A stretch of DNA of 64,000 nucleotides. Origin: Agelas oroides. Taxonomy: Eukaryota; Porifera; Demospongiae; Agelasida; Agelasidae. The translations under genes and the position numbers were made by a program. Each line of letters begins with the position of its first letter. The stretch's first letter is position 1. The DNA is taken from the NCBI GenBank assembly GCA_949130485.1, contig OX422189.1:2303720-2367719 (forward strand), read 5' to 3'. Of this stretch, positions 19,601 to 34,600 are shown piece by piece. The notes under the pieces were generated by a model, which had not been told where the DNA came from, made no database searches, and saw only the letters and a list, made by a program, of their open reading frames with translations.

Positions 19601-22600
19601 ACGAGACCAGCCCCCTGACTGCTTGTCTTGCAAGAGACCAGCCTTGTGACTGCTTATCTTGTATGGGACCAGCACCCTGACTGCTTGTATCTGTACGAGA
19701 CCATTCCCCTGACTGCTTGTCTTGCACGAGACAAGCCCCCTGACTGCTTGTCTTGCACGAGACCAGCCCCCTGACTGCTTGTCTTGCACGAGACCAGCCC
19801 CCTGACTGCTTGTATCTGCACGAGACCAACCCCCTGACTGCTTGTCTTGCACGAGACCAGCCCCCTGACTGCTTGTATCTGCACGAGACCAGCCCCCTGA
19901 CTGCTTCTCTTGCACGAGATCAGCCCCTTAACTGCTTGTCTTGCACGAGACCAGCCTTGTGACTGCTTATCTTGCACGAGACCAGCCTTGTCACTGCTTG
20001 TCTTGCACGAGACCAGGCTTGTGACTGCTTATCTTGTATGGGACCAGCCCCCTGACTGCTTGTATCTGCATGAGACAAGCCCCCTGACTGCTTGTCTTGC
20101 ACGAGACCAGCCCCCTGACTGCTTGTCTTGTATGAGACCAGCCCCCTGACTGCTTGTATCTGCACGAGACCAGCCCCCTGACTGCTTATCTTGCACGAGA
20201 CCAGCACCCTGACGGCTTGTCTTGCACGAGACCAGCCCCCTAACTGCTTGTATCTGCACGAGACCAGCCCCCTCACTGCTTGTCTTGCACGAGACCTGTC
20301 CCCTGACTGCTTGTCTTGCACTAGACCAGCCACCTGACTGCTTGTCTTGCACGAGACCAGCCCCTTAACTGCTTGTCTTGCACAAGACCAGCCTTGTCAC
20401 TGCTTGTATCTGAATGAGACCATCACCCTGATCGCTTGTCTCTGCCATGACCAGCTATCTGACTGCTTGTCTTGCACTACACCAGCCCCCTGACTGCTTG
20501 TCTTGCACGAGACCAGCCTCATGACTGCTTGTCTTGCACGAGACCAACCCCCTGACTACTTATCTTGCGATAGACCAGCACCCTGACTGCTTGTCTTGCA
20601 CGAGACCAGCTACCTGACTGCTTATCTTGCACGAGACCAGCCCCCTAACTGCTTGTATCTGCACGAGACCAGTCCCCTGGCTGCTTGTCGTGCACTAGAC
20701 CAGCCCCCTGACTGCTTGTCTTGCACGAGACCAGCTCCCTGACTGCTTTTATCTGCACGAGACCAGACCCCTGACTGCTTGTCTTGCACTAGACCAGCCA
20801 CCTGACTGCTTGTCTTGCACGAGACCAGCCCCTTAACTGCTTGTCTTGCACGAGACCAGCCTTGTCACTGCTTGTATCTGCATGAGACCATCACCCTGAT
20901 CGCTTGTCTCTGCCGTGACCAGCTATCTGACTGCTTGTCTTGCACTAGACCAGCCCCCTGACTGCTTGTCTTGCACGAGACCAGCCCCTTAACTGCTTGT
21001 CTTGCACGAGACCAGCCTTGTCACTGCTGGTATCTGCATGAGACCATCACCCTGATCGCTTGTCTCTGCCGTGACCAGCTATCTGACTGCTTGTCTTGCA
21101 CGAGACCAGCCCCCTGACTGCTTGTCTTGCACGAGACCAGCCTCGTGACTGCTTGTCTTGCACGAGACCAGCCTCGTGACTGCTTGTCTTGCACGAGACC
21201 AGCCCCCTGACTACTTATCTTGCGATAGACCAGCACCCTGACTGCTTGTCTTGCACGAGACCAGCTACCTGACTGCTTATCTTGCACGAGACCAGCACCC
21301 TGACTGCTTGTCTTGCACGAGACGAACGCCCTGACTGCTTGTCTTGCACGAGACCAGCTCCCTGACTGCTTGTATCTGCACGAGACCAGACCCCTGGCTG
21401 CTTGTCGTGCACTAGACCAGCCCCCTGACTGCTTGTCTTGCACGAGACCAGCTCCCTGACTGCTTGTATCTGCACGAGACCAGACCCCTGACTGCTTGTC
21501 TTGCACTAGACCAGCCACCTGACTGCTTGTCTTGCACGAGACCAGCCCCTTAACTGCTTGTCTTGCACGAGACCAGCCTTGTCACTGCTTGTATCTGCAT
21601 GAGACCATCACCCTGATCGCTTGTCTCTGCCGTGACCAGCTATCTGACTGGTTGTCTTGCACTAGACCAGCCACCTGACTGCTTGTCTTGCACGAGACCA
21701 GACCCCTGGCTGCTTGTCGTGCACTAGACCAGTCCCCTGACTGCTTGTCTTGCACGAGACCAGCTCCCTGACTGCTTTTATCTGCACGAGACCCGACCCC
21801 TGACTGCTTGTCTTGCACTAGACCAGCCACCTGACTGCTTGTCTTGCACGAGACCAGCCCCTTAACTGCTTGTCTTGCACAAGACCAGCCTTGTCACTGC
21901 TTGTATCTGCATGAGACCATCACCCTGATCGCTTGTCTCTGCCGTGACCAGCTATCTGACTGCTTGTCTTGCACTAGACCAGCCCCCTGACTGCTTGTCT
22001 TGCACGAGACCAGCCCCTTAACTGCTTGTCTTGCACGAGACCAGCCTTGTCACTGCTGGTATCTGCATGAGACCATCACCCTGATCTCTTGTCTCTGCCG
22101 TGACCAGCTATCTGACTGCTTGTCTTGCACGAGACCAGCCCCCTGACTGCTTGTCTTGCACGAGACCAGCCTCGTGACTGCTTGTCTTGCACGAGACCAG
22201 CCTCGTGACTGTTTGTCTTGCACGAGACCAGCCCCCTGACTACTTATCTTGCGATAGACCAGCACCCTGACTGCTTGTCTTGCACGAGACCAGCTACCTG
22301 ACTGCTTATCTTGCACGAGACCAGCACCCTGACTGCTTGTCTTGCATGAGATCAGCTCCCTGACTGCTTGTCTTGCACGAGACCAGCTACCTGACTGCTT
22401 GTCTTGCACTAGACCAGCCCCCTGACTGCTTGTCTTGCACGAGACCAGCTACCTGACTGCTTATCTTGCACGAGACCAGACCCCTGGCTGCTTGTCTTGC
22501 ACGAGACCAGCCCCCTGACTGCTTGTCTTGTATGAGACCAGCCCCCTGAATGCTTGTATCTGCACGAGACCAGCCCCCTGACTGCTTGTCTTGCACGAGA

Positions 22601-22652
22601 CCAGCACCCTGACGGCTTGTCTTGCACTAGACCAGCCCCCTGACTGCTTGTC

Positions 22653-25600
22653 TTGCACGAGACCGTTCACCTGACTGCTTGTCTTGCACGAGACCAGCTA
22701 CCTGACTGCTTGTCTTGCACTAGACCTGTCCCCTTACTGCTTGTCTTGCACGAGACCAGCCCCCTCACTGCTTGTCTTGCACGAGACCAGCTACCTAACT
22801 GCTTGTCTTGCACAAGATCAGCTACCTCACTGCTAGTCTTGCATAAAACCATCTCCCTGACTGCTTGTCTTGCACGAGACCAGCCCCCTGACTGCTTATC
22901 TTGCACGATACCAGCATCCTGACTGCTTCTCTTGCACGAGACGAACGCCCTGACTGCTTGTCTTGCACGAGACCAGCCCCCTGACTGCTTGTCTTGCAAG
23001 AGACCAGCCTTGTGACTGCTTATCATGTATGGGACCAGCACCCTGACTGCTTGTATCTGTACGAGACCATTCCCCTGACTGCTTGTCTTGCACGAGACCA
23101 GCCTCTTGACTGCTTGTCTTGCACGAAACCAGCCCCCTGACTGCTTGTCTTGCACGAGACCAGCCCCCTGACTGCTTGTATCTGCACGAGACCAGCCCCC
23201 TGACTGCTTGTATCTGCACGAGACCAGCCCCCTGACTGCTTGTCTTGCACGAGACCAGCCCCCTGACTGCTTGTCTTGCAAGAGACCAGCCTTGTGACTG
23301 CTTATCTTGTATGGGACCAGCACCCTGACTGCTTTTATCTGTACGAGACCATTCCCCTGACTGCTTGTCTTGCACGAGACAAGCCCCCTGACTGCTTGTC
23401 TTGCACGAGACCAGCCCCCTGACTGCTTGTCTTGCACGAGACCAGCCCCCTGACTGCTTGTCTTGCACGAGACCAGCCCCCTGACTGCTTGTATCTGCAC
23501 GAGACCAGCCCCCTGACTGCTTGTCTTGCACGAGACCGGCCCCCTGACTGCTTGTATCTGCACGAGACCAGCCCCCTGACTGCTTGTCTTGCACGAGACC
23601 AGCCCCTTAACTGCTTGTCTTGCACGAGACCATCCTTGTGACTGCTTATCTTGCACGAGACCAGCCTTGTCACTGCTTGTCTTGCACGGGACCAGGCTTG
23701 TGACTGCTTATCTTGTATGGGACCAGCCCCCTGACTGCTTGTATCTGCACAAGACAAGCCCCCTGACTGCTTGTCTTGCACGAGACCAGCCCCCTGACTG
23801 CTTGTCTTGTATGAGACCAGCCCCCTGACTGCTTGTATCTGCACGAGACCAGCCCCCTGACTGCTTATCTTGCACGAGACCAGCACCCTGACGGCTTGTC
23901 TTGCACGAGACCAGCCCCCTAACTGCTTGTATCTGCACGAGACCAGCCCCCTCACTGCTTGTCTTGCACGAGACCTGTCCCCTGACTGCTTGTCTTGCAC
24001 TAGACCAGCCACCTGACTGCTTGTCTTGCACGAGACCAGCCCCTTAACTGCTTGTCTTGCACAAGACCAGCCTTGTCACTGCTTGTATCTGCATGAGACC
24101 ATCACCCTGATCGCTTGTCTCTGCCATGACCAGCTATCTGACTGCTTGTCTTGCACTAGACCAGCCCCCTGACTGCTTGTCTTGCACGAGACCAGTCTCG
24201 TGACTGCTTGTCTTGCACGAGACCAGCCCCCTGACTACTTATCTTGCGATAGACCAGCACCCTGACTGCTTGTCTTGCACGAGACCAGCTACCTGACTGC
24301 TTATCTTGCACGAGACCAGCCCCCTAACTGCTTGTATCTGCACGAGACCAGCCCCCTGGCTGCTTGTCGTGCACTAGACCAGCCCCCTGACTGCTTGTCT
24401 TGCACGAGACCAGCTCCCTGACTGCTTTTATCTGCACGAGACCAGACCCCTGACTGCTTGTCTTGCACTAGACCAGCCACCTGACTGCTTGTCTTGCACG
24501 AGACCAGCCCCTTAACTGCTTGTCTTGCACGAGACCAGCCTTGTCACTGCTTGTATCTACATGAGACCATCACCCTGATCGCTTGTCTCTGCCGTGACCA
24601 GCTATCTGACTGCTTGTCTTGCACGAGACCAGCCCCCTGACTGCTTGTCTTGCACGAGACCAGCCTCGTGACTGCTTGTCTTGCACGAGACCAGCCCCCT
24701 GACTACTTATCTTGCGATAGACCAGCACCCTGACTGCTTGTCTTGCACGAGACCAGCTACCTGACTGCTTATCTTGCACGAGACCAGCACCCTGACTGCT
24801 TGTCTTGCACGAGACCAGCTACCTGACTGCTTATCTTGCACGAGACCAGCACCCTGACTGCTTGTCTTGCACGAGACGAACGCCCTGACTGCTTGTCTTG
24901 CACGAGACCAGCTCCCTGACTGCTTGTATCTGCACGAGACCAGCCACCTGACTGCTTGTCTTGCACGAGACCAGCCCCTTAACTGCTTGTCTTGCACGAG
25001 ACCAGCCTTGTCACTGCTTGTATCTGCATGAGACCATCACCCTGATTGCTTGTCTCTGCCGTGACCAGCTATCTGACTGTTTGTCTTGCACGAGACCAGC
25101 CCTGACTGCTTGTCTTGCACGAGACCAGCCTCGTGACTGCTTGTCTTGAACGAGACCAACCCCCTGACTGCTTGTCTTGCACGAGACCAGCCCCCTGACT
25201 GCTTGTCTTGCACGAGACCAGCCCCCTCACTGCTTGACGTGACCAGCCCCCTCACTGCTTGACGTGACCAGCCTCGTGACTGCTTATCTTGCACGAGACC
25301 AGGCCCCTGATTGCTTGTCGTGCGCTAGACCAGCCTCCTGACGGCTTGTCTTGCACGAGACCAACCCCCTGACTGCTTGTCTTGCACGAGACCATGCTTG
25401 TCTTGCACGAGACCAGCATTGTGACTGCTTATCTTGCATGGGACCAGCCCCCTGACTGCTTGTATCTGCACGAGACCAGCCCCCTGACTGCTTGTCTTGC
25501 ACGAGACCATTCCCCTGACTGCTTGTCTTGCACTAGACAAGCACCCTGACTGCTTGTCTTGCACGAGACCAGCCCCTTGACTGCTTGTCTTGTATGAGAC

Positions 25601-28600
25601 CAGCCCCCTGAATGCTTGTATCTGCACGAGACCAGCCCCCTGACTGCTTGTATCTGCACGAGACCAGCCCCCTGACTGCTTGTCTTGCACGAGACCATTC
25701 CCCTGACTGCTTGTCTTGCACTAGACAAGCACCCTGACTGCTTGTCTTGCACGAGACCAGCCCCTTGACTGCTTGTCTTGTATGAGACCAGCCCCCTGAA
25801 TGCTTGTATCTGCACGAGACCAGCCCCCTGACTGCTTGTCTTGCACGAGACCAGCACCCTGACGGCTTGTCTTGCACGAGACCAGCCTTGTCACTGCTTG
25901 TCTTGCACGAGACCAGGCTTGTGACTGCTTATCTTGTATGGGACCAGCCCCCTGACTGCTTGTATCTGCACGAGAGAAGCCCCCTGACTGCTTGTCTTGC
26001 ACGAGACCAGCCCCCTGACTGCTTGTCTTGCACGAGACCAGCACCCTGACTGCTTGTCTTGCACGAGACGAACGCCCTGACTGCTTGTCTTGCACGAGAC
26101 CAGCTCCCTGACTGCTTGTATCTGCACGAGACCAGACCCCTGGCTGCTTGTCGTGCACTAGACCAGCCCCCTGACTGCTTGTCTTGCACGAGACCAGCTC
26201 CCTGACTGCTTGTATCTGCACGAGACCAGACCCCTGACTGCTTGTCTTGCACTAGACCAGCCACCTGACTGCTTGTCTTGCACGAGACCAGCCCCTTAAC
26301 TGCTTGTCTTGCACGAGACCAGCCTTGTCACTGCTTGTATCTGCATGAGACCATCACCCTGATCGCTTGTCTCTGCCATGACCAGCTATCTGACTGGTTG
26401 TCTTGCACTAGACCAGCCCCCTGACTGCTTGTCTTGCACGAGACCAGCCTCGTGACTGCTTGTCTTGCACGAGACCAGCCCCCTGACTACTTATCTTGCG
26501 ATAGACCAGCACCCTGACTGCTTGTCTTGCACGAGACCAGCTACCTGACTGCTTATCTTGCACGAGACCAGCACCCTGACTGCTTGTCTTGCACGAGACG
26601 AACGCCCTGACTGCTTGTCTTGCACGAGACCAGCTCCCTGACTGCTTGTATCTGCACGAGACCAGACCCCTGGCTGCTTGTCGTGCACTAGACCAGCCCC
26701 CTGACTGCTTGTCTTGCACGAGACCAGCTCCCTTACTGCTTGTATCTACACGAGACCAGACCCCTGACTGCTTGTCTTGCACTAGACCAGCCACCTGACT
26801 GCTTGTCTTGCACGAGACCAGCCCCTTAACTGCTTGTCTTGCACGAGACCAGCCTTGTCACTGCTTGTATCTGCATGAGACCAGACCCCTGACTGCTTGT
26901 CTTGCACTAGACCAGCCACCTGACTGCTTGTCTTGCACGAGACCAGCCCCTTAACTGCTTGTCTTGCACGAGACCAGCCTTGTCCCTGCTTGTATCTGCA
27001 TGAGACCATCACCCTGATCGCTTGTCTCTGCCATGACCAGCTATCTGACTGCTTGTCTTGCACGAGACCAGCCCCCTGACTGCTTGTCTTGCACGAGACC
27101 AGCCTCGTGACTGCTTGTCTTGCACGAGACCAGCCCCCTGACTACTTATCTTGCGATAGACCAGCACCCTGACTGCTTGTCTTGCACGAGACCAGCTACC
27201 TGACTGCTTATCTTGCACGAGACCAGCCCCCTGACTGCTTGTCTTGCACGAGACCAGCCTCGTGACTGCTTGTCTTGCACGAGACCAGCCTCTTGACAGC
27301 TTGTCTTGCACGAGACCAGGCTTGTGACTGCTTATCTTGTATGGGACCAACCCCCTGACTCATTGTCTTGCACGAGACCAACCCCCTGACTGCTTGTCTT
27401 GCACGAGACCATGCTTGTCTTGAACAAGACCAGCATTGTGACTGCTTATCTTGCATGGGACCAGCCCCCTGACTGCTTGTATCTGCACGAGACCAGTCCC
27501 CTGACTGCTTGTCTTGCACGAGACCATTCCCCTGACTGCTTGTCTTGCACGAGACAAGCCCCCTGACTGCTTGTCTTGCACGAGACCAGCCCCCTGACTG
27601 CTTGTCTTGTATGAGACCAGCCCCCTGAATGCTTGTATCTGCATGAGACCAGCCCCCTGACTGCTTGTCTTGCAAGAGACCAGCACCCTGATGGCTTGTC
27701 TTGCACGAGACCAGCCCCCTAACTGCTTGTATCTGCACGAGACCAGCCCCCTCACTGCTTGTCTTGCACGAGACCTGTCCCCTGACTGCTTGTCTTGCAC
27801 TAGACCAGCCACCTGACTGCTTGTCTTGCACGAGACCAGCCCCTTAACTGCTTGTCTTGCACAAGACCAGCCTTGTCACTGCTTGTATCTGCATGAGACC
27901 ATCACCCTGATCGCTTGTCTCTGCCGTGACCAGCTATCTGACTGCTTGTCTTGCATGAGACCAGCCCCCTGACTGCTTGTCTTGCACGAGACCAGCCTCG
28001 TGACTGCTTGTCTTGAACGAGACCAACCCCCTGACTGCTTGTCTTGCACGAGACCAGCCCCCTGACTGCTTGTCTTGCACGAGACCAGCCCCCTCACTGC
28101 TTGACGTGACCAGCCTCGTGACTGCTTATCTTGCACGAGACCAGCCCCCTGACTGCTTGTCTTGCACGAGACCAGCCTCCTGACAGCTTTTCTTGCACGA
28201 GACCAACCCCCTGACTGCTTGTCTTGCACGAGACCATGCTTGTCTTGCACGAGACCAGCATTGTGACTGCTTATCTTGCATGGGACCAGCCCCCTGACTG
28301 CCTGTATCTGCACGAGACCAGACCCCTGACTGCTTGTCTTGCACGAGACCATTCCCCTGACTGCTTGTCTTGCACGAGACAAGTCCCCTGACTGCTTGTC
28401 TTGCACGAGACCAGCCTCGTGACTGCTTGTCTTGCACGAGACGAACGCCCTGACTGCTTGTCTTGCATGAGACCAGCTCCCTGACTGCTTGTATCTGCAC
28501 GAGACCAGACCCCTGGCTGCTTGTCGTGCACTAGACCAGCCCCCTGACTGCTTGTCTTGCACGAGACCAGCTCCCTAACTGCTTGTATCTGCACGAGACC

Positions 28601-31600
28601 AGACCCCTGACTGCTTGTCTTGCACGAGACCAGCTCCCTCACTGCTTGTCTTGCACGAGACCAACCCCCTGACTGCTTGTCTTGCACGAGACCAACCTCC
28701 TGACTGCTTGTCTTGCACGAGACCATGCTTGTCTTGCACGAGACCAGCATTGTGACTGCTTATCTTGCATGGGACCAGCCCCCTGACTGCTTGTATCTGC
28801 ACGAGACCAGCCCCCTGACTGCTTGTCTTGCACGAGACCATTCCCCTGACTGCTTGTCTTGCACGAGACCAGCCTCGTGACTGCTTGTCTTGAACGAGAC
28901 CAACCCCCTGACTGCTTGTCTTGCACGAGACCAGCCCCCTCACTGCTTGACGTGACCAGCCTCGTGACTGCTTATCTTGCACGAGACCAGCCCCCTGACT
29001 GCTTGTCTTGCGCGAGACCAGCCTCCTGACGGCTTGTCTTGCACGAGACCACCCCCCTGACTGCTTGTTTTGCACGAGACCAACCCCCTGACTGCTTGTC
29101 TTGCACGAGACCAGCTACCTGACTGCTTGTCTTGCACGAGACAAGCCCCCTGACTGCTTGTCTTGCACAAGACCAGCCCCCTGACTGCTTGTCTTGTATG
29201 AGACCAGCCCCCTGACTGCTTGTCTTGTATGAGACCAGCCCCCTGAATGCTTGTATCTGCACGAGACCAGCCCCCTGACTGCTTGTCTTGCACGAGACCA
29301 GCACCCTGACGGCTTGTCTTGCACTAGACCAGCCCCCTGACTGCTTGTCTTGCACGAGACCGTTCACCTGACTGCTTGTCTTGCACGAGACCAGCTACCT
29401 GACTGCTTGTATCTGCACGAGACCAGACCCCTGGCTGCTTGTCGTGCACTAGACCAGCCCCCTGACTGCTTGTCATGCACGAGACCAGCTCCCTGACTGC
29501 TTGTATCTGCACGAGACTAGACCCCTGACTGCTTGTCTTGCACTAGACCAGCCACCTGACTGCTTGTCTTGCACGAGACCAGCCCCTTAACTGCTTGTCT
29601 TGCACGAGACCAGCCTTGTCACTGCTTGTATCTGCAATAGACCATCACCCTGATCGCTTTTCTCTGCCGTGACCAGCTATCTGACTGCTTGTCTTGCACT
29701 AGACCAGCCACCTGACTGCTTGTCTTGCACGAGACCAGACCCCTGGCTGCTTGTCTTGCACGAGACCAGCCCCCTGACTGCTTGTCTTGTATGAGACCAG
29801 CCCCCTGAATGCTTGTATCTGCACGAGACCAGCCCCCTGACTGCTTGTCTTGCACGAGACCAGCACCCTGACGGCTTGTCTTGCACTAGACCAGCCCCCT
29901 GACTGCTTGTCTTGCACGAGACCGTTCACCTGACTGCTTGTCTTGCACGAGACCAGCTACCTGACTGCTTGTCTTGCACTAGACCTGTCCCCTTACTGCT
30001 TGTCTTGCACGAGACCAGCCCCCTCACTGCTTGTCTTGCACGAGACCAGCTACCTAACTGCTTGTCTTGCACAAGATCAGCTACCTCACTGCTAGTCTTG
30101 CATAAAACCATCTCCCTGACTGCTTGTCTTGCACGAGACCAGCCCCCTGACTGCTTATCTTGCACGATACCAGCATCCTGACTGCTTCTCTTGCACGAGA
30201 CGAACGCCCTGACTGCTTGTCTTGCACGAGACCAGCCCCCTGACTGCTTGTCTTGCAAGAGACCAGCCTTGTGACTGCTTATCATGTATGGGACCAGCAC
30301 CCTGACTGCTTGTATCTGTACGAGACCATTCCCCTGACTGCTTGTCTTGCACGAGACCAGCCTCTTGACTGCTTGTCTTGCACGAAACCAGCCCCCTGAC
30401 TGCTTGTCTTGCACGAGACCAGCCCCCTGACTGCTTGTATCTGCACGAGACCAGCCCCCTGACTGCTTGTATCTGCACGAGACCAGCCCCCTGACTGCTT
30501 GTCTTGCACGAGACCAGCCCCCTGACTGCTTGTCTTGCAAGAGACCAGCCTTGTGACTGCTTATCTTGTATGGGACCAGCACCCTGACTGCTTTTATCTG
30601 TACGAGACCATTCCCCTGACTGCTTGTCTTGCACGAGACAAGCCCCCTGACTGCTTGTCTTGCACGAGACCAGCCCCCTGACTGCTTGTCTTGCACGAGA
30701 CCAGCCCCCTGACTGCTTGTCTTGCACGAGACCAGCCCCCTGACTGCTTGTATCTGCACGAGACCAGCCCCCTGACTGCTTGTCTTGCACGAGACCGGCC
30801 CCCTGACTGCTTGTATCTGCACGAGACCAGCCCCCTGACTGCTTGTCTTGCACGAGACCAGCCCCTTAACTGCTTGTCTTGCACGAGACCATCCTTGTGA
30901 CTGCTTATCTTGCACGAGACCAGCCTTGTCACTGCTTGTCTTGCACGGGACCAGGCTTGTGACTGCTTATCTTGTATGGGACCAGCCCCCTGACTGCTTG
31001 TATCTGCACAAGACAAGCCCCCTGACTGCTTGTCTTGCACGAGACCAGCCCCCTGACTGCTTGTCTTGTATGAGACCAGCCCCCTGACTGCTTGTATCTG
31101 CACGAGACCAGCCCCCTGACTGCTTATCTTGCACGAGACCAGCACCCTGACGGCTTGTCTTGCACGAGACCAGCCCCCTAACTGCTTGTATCTGCACGAG
31201 ACCAGCCCCCTCACTGCTTGTCTTGCACGAGACCTGTCCCCTGACTGCTTGTCTTGCACTAGACCAGCCACCTGACTGCTTGTCTTGCACGAGACCAGCC
31301 CCTTAACTGCTTGTCTTGCACAAGACCAGCCTTGTCACTGCTTGTATCTGCATGAGACCATCACCCTGATCGCTTGTCTCTGCCATGACCAGCTATCTGA
31401 CTGCTTGTCTTGCACTAGACCAGCCCCCTGACTGCTTGTCTTGCACGAGACCAGTCTCGTGACTGCTTGTCTTGCACGAGACCAGCCTTGTCACTGCTGG
31501 TATCTGCATGAGACCATCACCCTGATCGCTTGTCTCTGCCGTGACCAGCTATCTGACTGCTTGTCTTGCACGAGACCAGCCACCTGACTGCTTGTCTTGC

Positions 31601-34600
31601 ACGAGACCAGCCTCGTGACTGCTTGTCTTGCACGAGACCAGCCTCGTGACTGCTTGTCTTGCACGAGACCAGCTCCCTGACTGCTTGTATCTGCACGAGA
31701 CCAGACCCCTGGCTGCTTGTCGTGCACTAGACCAGCCCCCTGACTGCTTGTCTTGCATGAGACCAGCTCCCTGACTGCTTGTATCTGCACGAGACCAGAC
31801 CCCTGACTGCTTGTCTTGCACTAGACCAGCCACCTGACTGCTTGTCTTGCACGAGACCAGCCCCTTAACTGCTTGTCTTGCACGAGACCAGCCTTGTCAC
31901 TGCTTGTATCTGCATGAGACCATCACCCTGATCGCTTGTCTCTGCCGTGACCAGCTATCTGACTGGTTGTCTTGCACTAGACCAGCCACCTGACTGCTTG
32001 TCTTGCACGAGACCAGACCCCTGGCTGCTTGTCGTGCACTAGACCAGTCCCCTGACTGCTTGTCTTGCACGAGACCAGCACCCTGACTGCTTGTCTTGCA
32101 CTAGACCAGCTCCCTGACTGCTTGTCTTGCACGAGACCAGCCCCCTGACTGCTTGTCTTGCATGAGATCAGCTCCCTGACTGCTTGTCTTGCACGAGACC
32201 AGCTACCTGACTGCTTGTCTTGCACTAGACCAGCCCCCTGACTGCTTGTCTTGCACGAGACCAGCTACCTGACTGCTTGTCTTGCACGAGACAAGCCCCC
32301 TGACTGCTTGTCTTGCACAAGACCAGCCCCCTGACTGCTTGTCTTGTATGAGACCAGCCCCCTGACTGCTTGTCTTGTATGAGACCAGCCCCCTGAATGC
32401 TTGTATCTGCACGAGACCAGCCCCCTGACTGCTTGTCTTGCACGAGACCAGCACCCTGACGGCTTGTCTTGCACTAGACCAGCCCCCTGACTGCTTGTCT
32501 TGCACGAGACCGTTCACCTGACTGCTTGTCTTGCACGAGACCAGCTACCTGACTGCTTGTATCTGCACGAGACCAGACCCCTGGCTGCTTGTCGTGCACT
32601 AGACCAGCCCCCTGACTGCTTGTCATGCACGAGACCAGCTCCCTGACTGCTTGTATCTGCACGAGACTAGACCCCTGACTGCTTGTCTTGCACTAGACCA
32701 GCCACCTGACTGCTTGTCTTGCACGAGACCAGCCCCTTAACTGCTTGTCTTGCACGAGACCAGCCTTGTCACTGCTTGTATCTGCAAGAGACCATCACCC
32801 TGATCGCTTTTCTCTGCCGTGACCAGCTATCTGACTGCTTGTCTTGCACTAGACCAGCCACCTGACTGCTTGTCTTGCACGAGACCAGACCCCTGGCTGC
32901 TTGTCTTGCACGAGACCAGCCCCCTGACTGCTTGTCTTGTATGAGACCAGCCCCCTGAATGCTTGTATCTGCACGAGACCAGCCCCCTGACTGCTTGTCT
33001 TGCACGAGACCAGCACCCTGACGGCTTGTCTTGCACTAGACCAGCCCCCTGACTGCTTGTCTTGCACGAGACCGTTCACCTGACTGCTTGTCTTGCACGA
33101 GACCAGCTACCTGACTGCTTGTCTTGCACTAGACCTGTCCCCTTACTGCTTGTCTTGCACGAGACCAGCCCCCTCACTGCTTGTCTTGCACGAGACCAGC
33201 TACCTAACTGCTTGTCTTGCACAAGATCAGCTACCTCACTGCTAGTCTTGCATAAAACCATCTCCCTGACTGCTTGTCTTGCACGAGACCAGCCCCCTGA
33301 CTGCTTATCTTGCACGATACCAGCATCCTGACTGCTTCTCTTGCACGAGACGAACGCCCTGACTGCTTGTCTTGCACGAGACCAGCCCCCTGACTGCTTG
33401 TCTTGCAAGAGACCAGCCTTGTGACTGCTTATCATGTATGGGACCAGCACCCTGACTGCTTGTATCTGTACGAGACCATTCCCCTGACTGCTTGTCTTGC
33501 ACGAGACCAGCCTCTTGACTGCTTGTCTTGCACGAAACCAGCCCCCTGACTGCTTGTCTTGCACGAGACCAGCCCCCTGACTGCTTGTATCTGCACGAGA
33601 CCAGCCCCCTGACTGCTTGTATCTGCACGAGACCAGCCCCCTGACTGCTTGTCTTGCACGAGACCAGCCCCCTGACTGCTTGTCTTGCAAGAGACCAGCC
33701 TTGTGACTGCTTATCTTGTATGGGACCAGCACCCTGACTGCTTTTATCTGTACGAGACCATTCCCCTGACTGCTTGTTTTGCACGAGACAAGCCCCCTGA
33801 CTGCTTGTCTTGCACGAGACCAGCCTCTTGACTGCTTGTCTTGCACGAAACCAGCCCCCTGACTGCTTGTCTTGCACGAGACCAGCCCCCTGACTGCTTG
33901 TATCGGCACGAGACCAGCCCCCTGACTGCTTGTATCTGCACGAGACCAGCCCCCTGACTGCTTGTCTTGCACGAGACCAGCCCCCTGACTGCTTGTCTTG
34001 CAAGAGACCAGCCTTGTGACTGCTTATCTTGTATGGGACCAGCACCCTGACTGCTTTTATCTGTACGAGACCATTCCCCTGACTGCTTGTCTTGCACGAG
34101 ACAAGCCCCCTGACTGCTTGTCTTGCACGAGACCAGCCCCCTGACTGCTTGTCTTGCACGAGACCAGCCCCCTGACTGCTTGTCTTGCACGAGACCAGCC
34201 CCCTGACTGCTTGTATCTGCACGAGACCAGCCCCCTGACTGCTTGTCTTGCACGAGACCGGCCCCCTGACTGCTTGTATCTGCACGAGACCAGCCCCCTG
34301 ACTGCTTGTCTTGCACGAGACCAGCCCCTTAACTGCTTGTCTTGCACGAGACCATCCTTGTGACTGCTTATCTTGCACGAGACCAGCCTTGTCACTGCTT
34401 GTCTTGCACGGGACCAGGCTTGTGACTGCTTATCTTGTATGGGACCAGCCCCCTGACTGCTTGTATCTGCACAAGACAAGCCCCCTGACTGCTTGTCTTG
34501 CACGAGACCAGCCCCCTGACTGCTTGTCTTGTATGAGACCAGCCCCCTGACTGCTTGTATCTGCACGAGACCAGCCCCCTGACTGCTTATCTTGCACGAG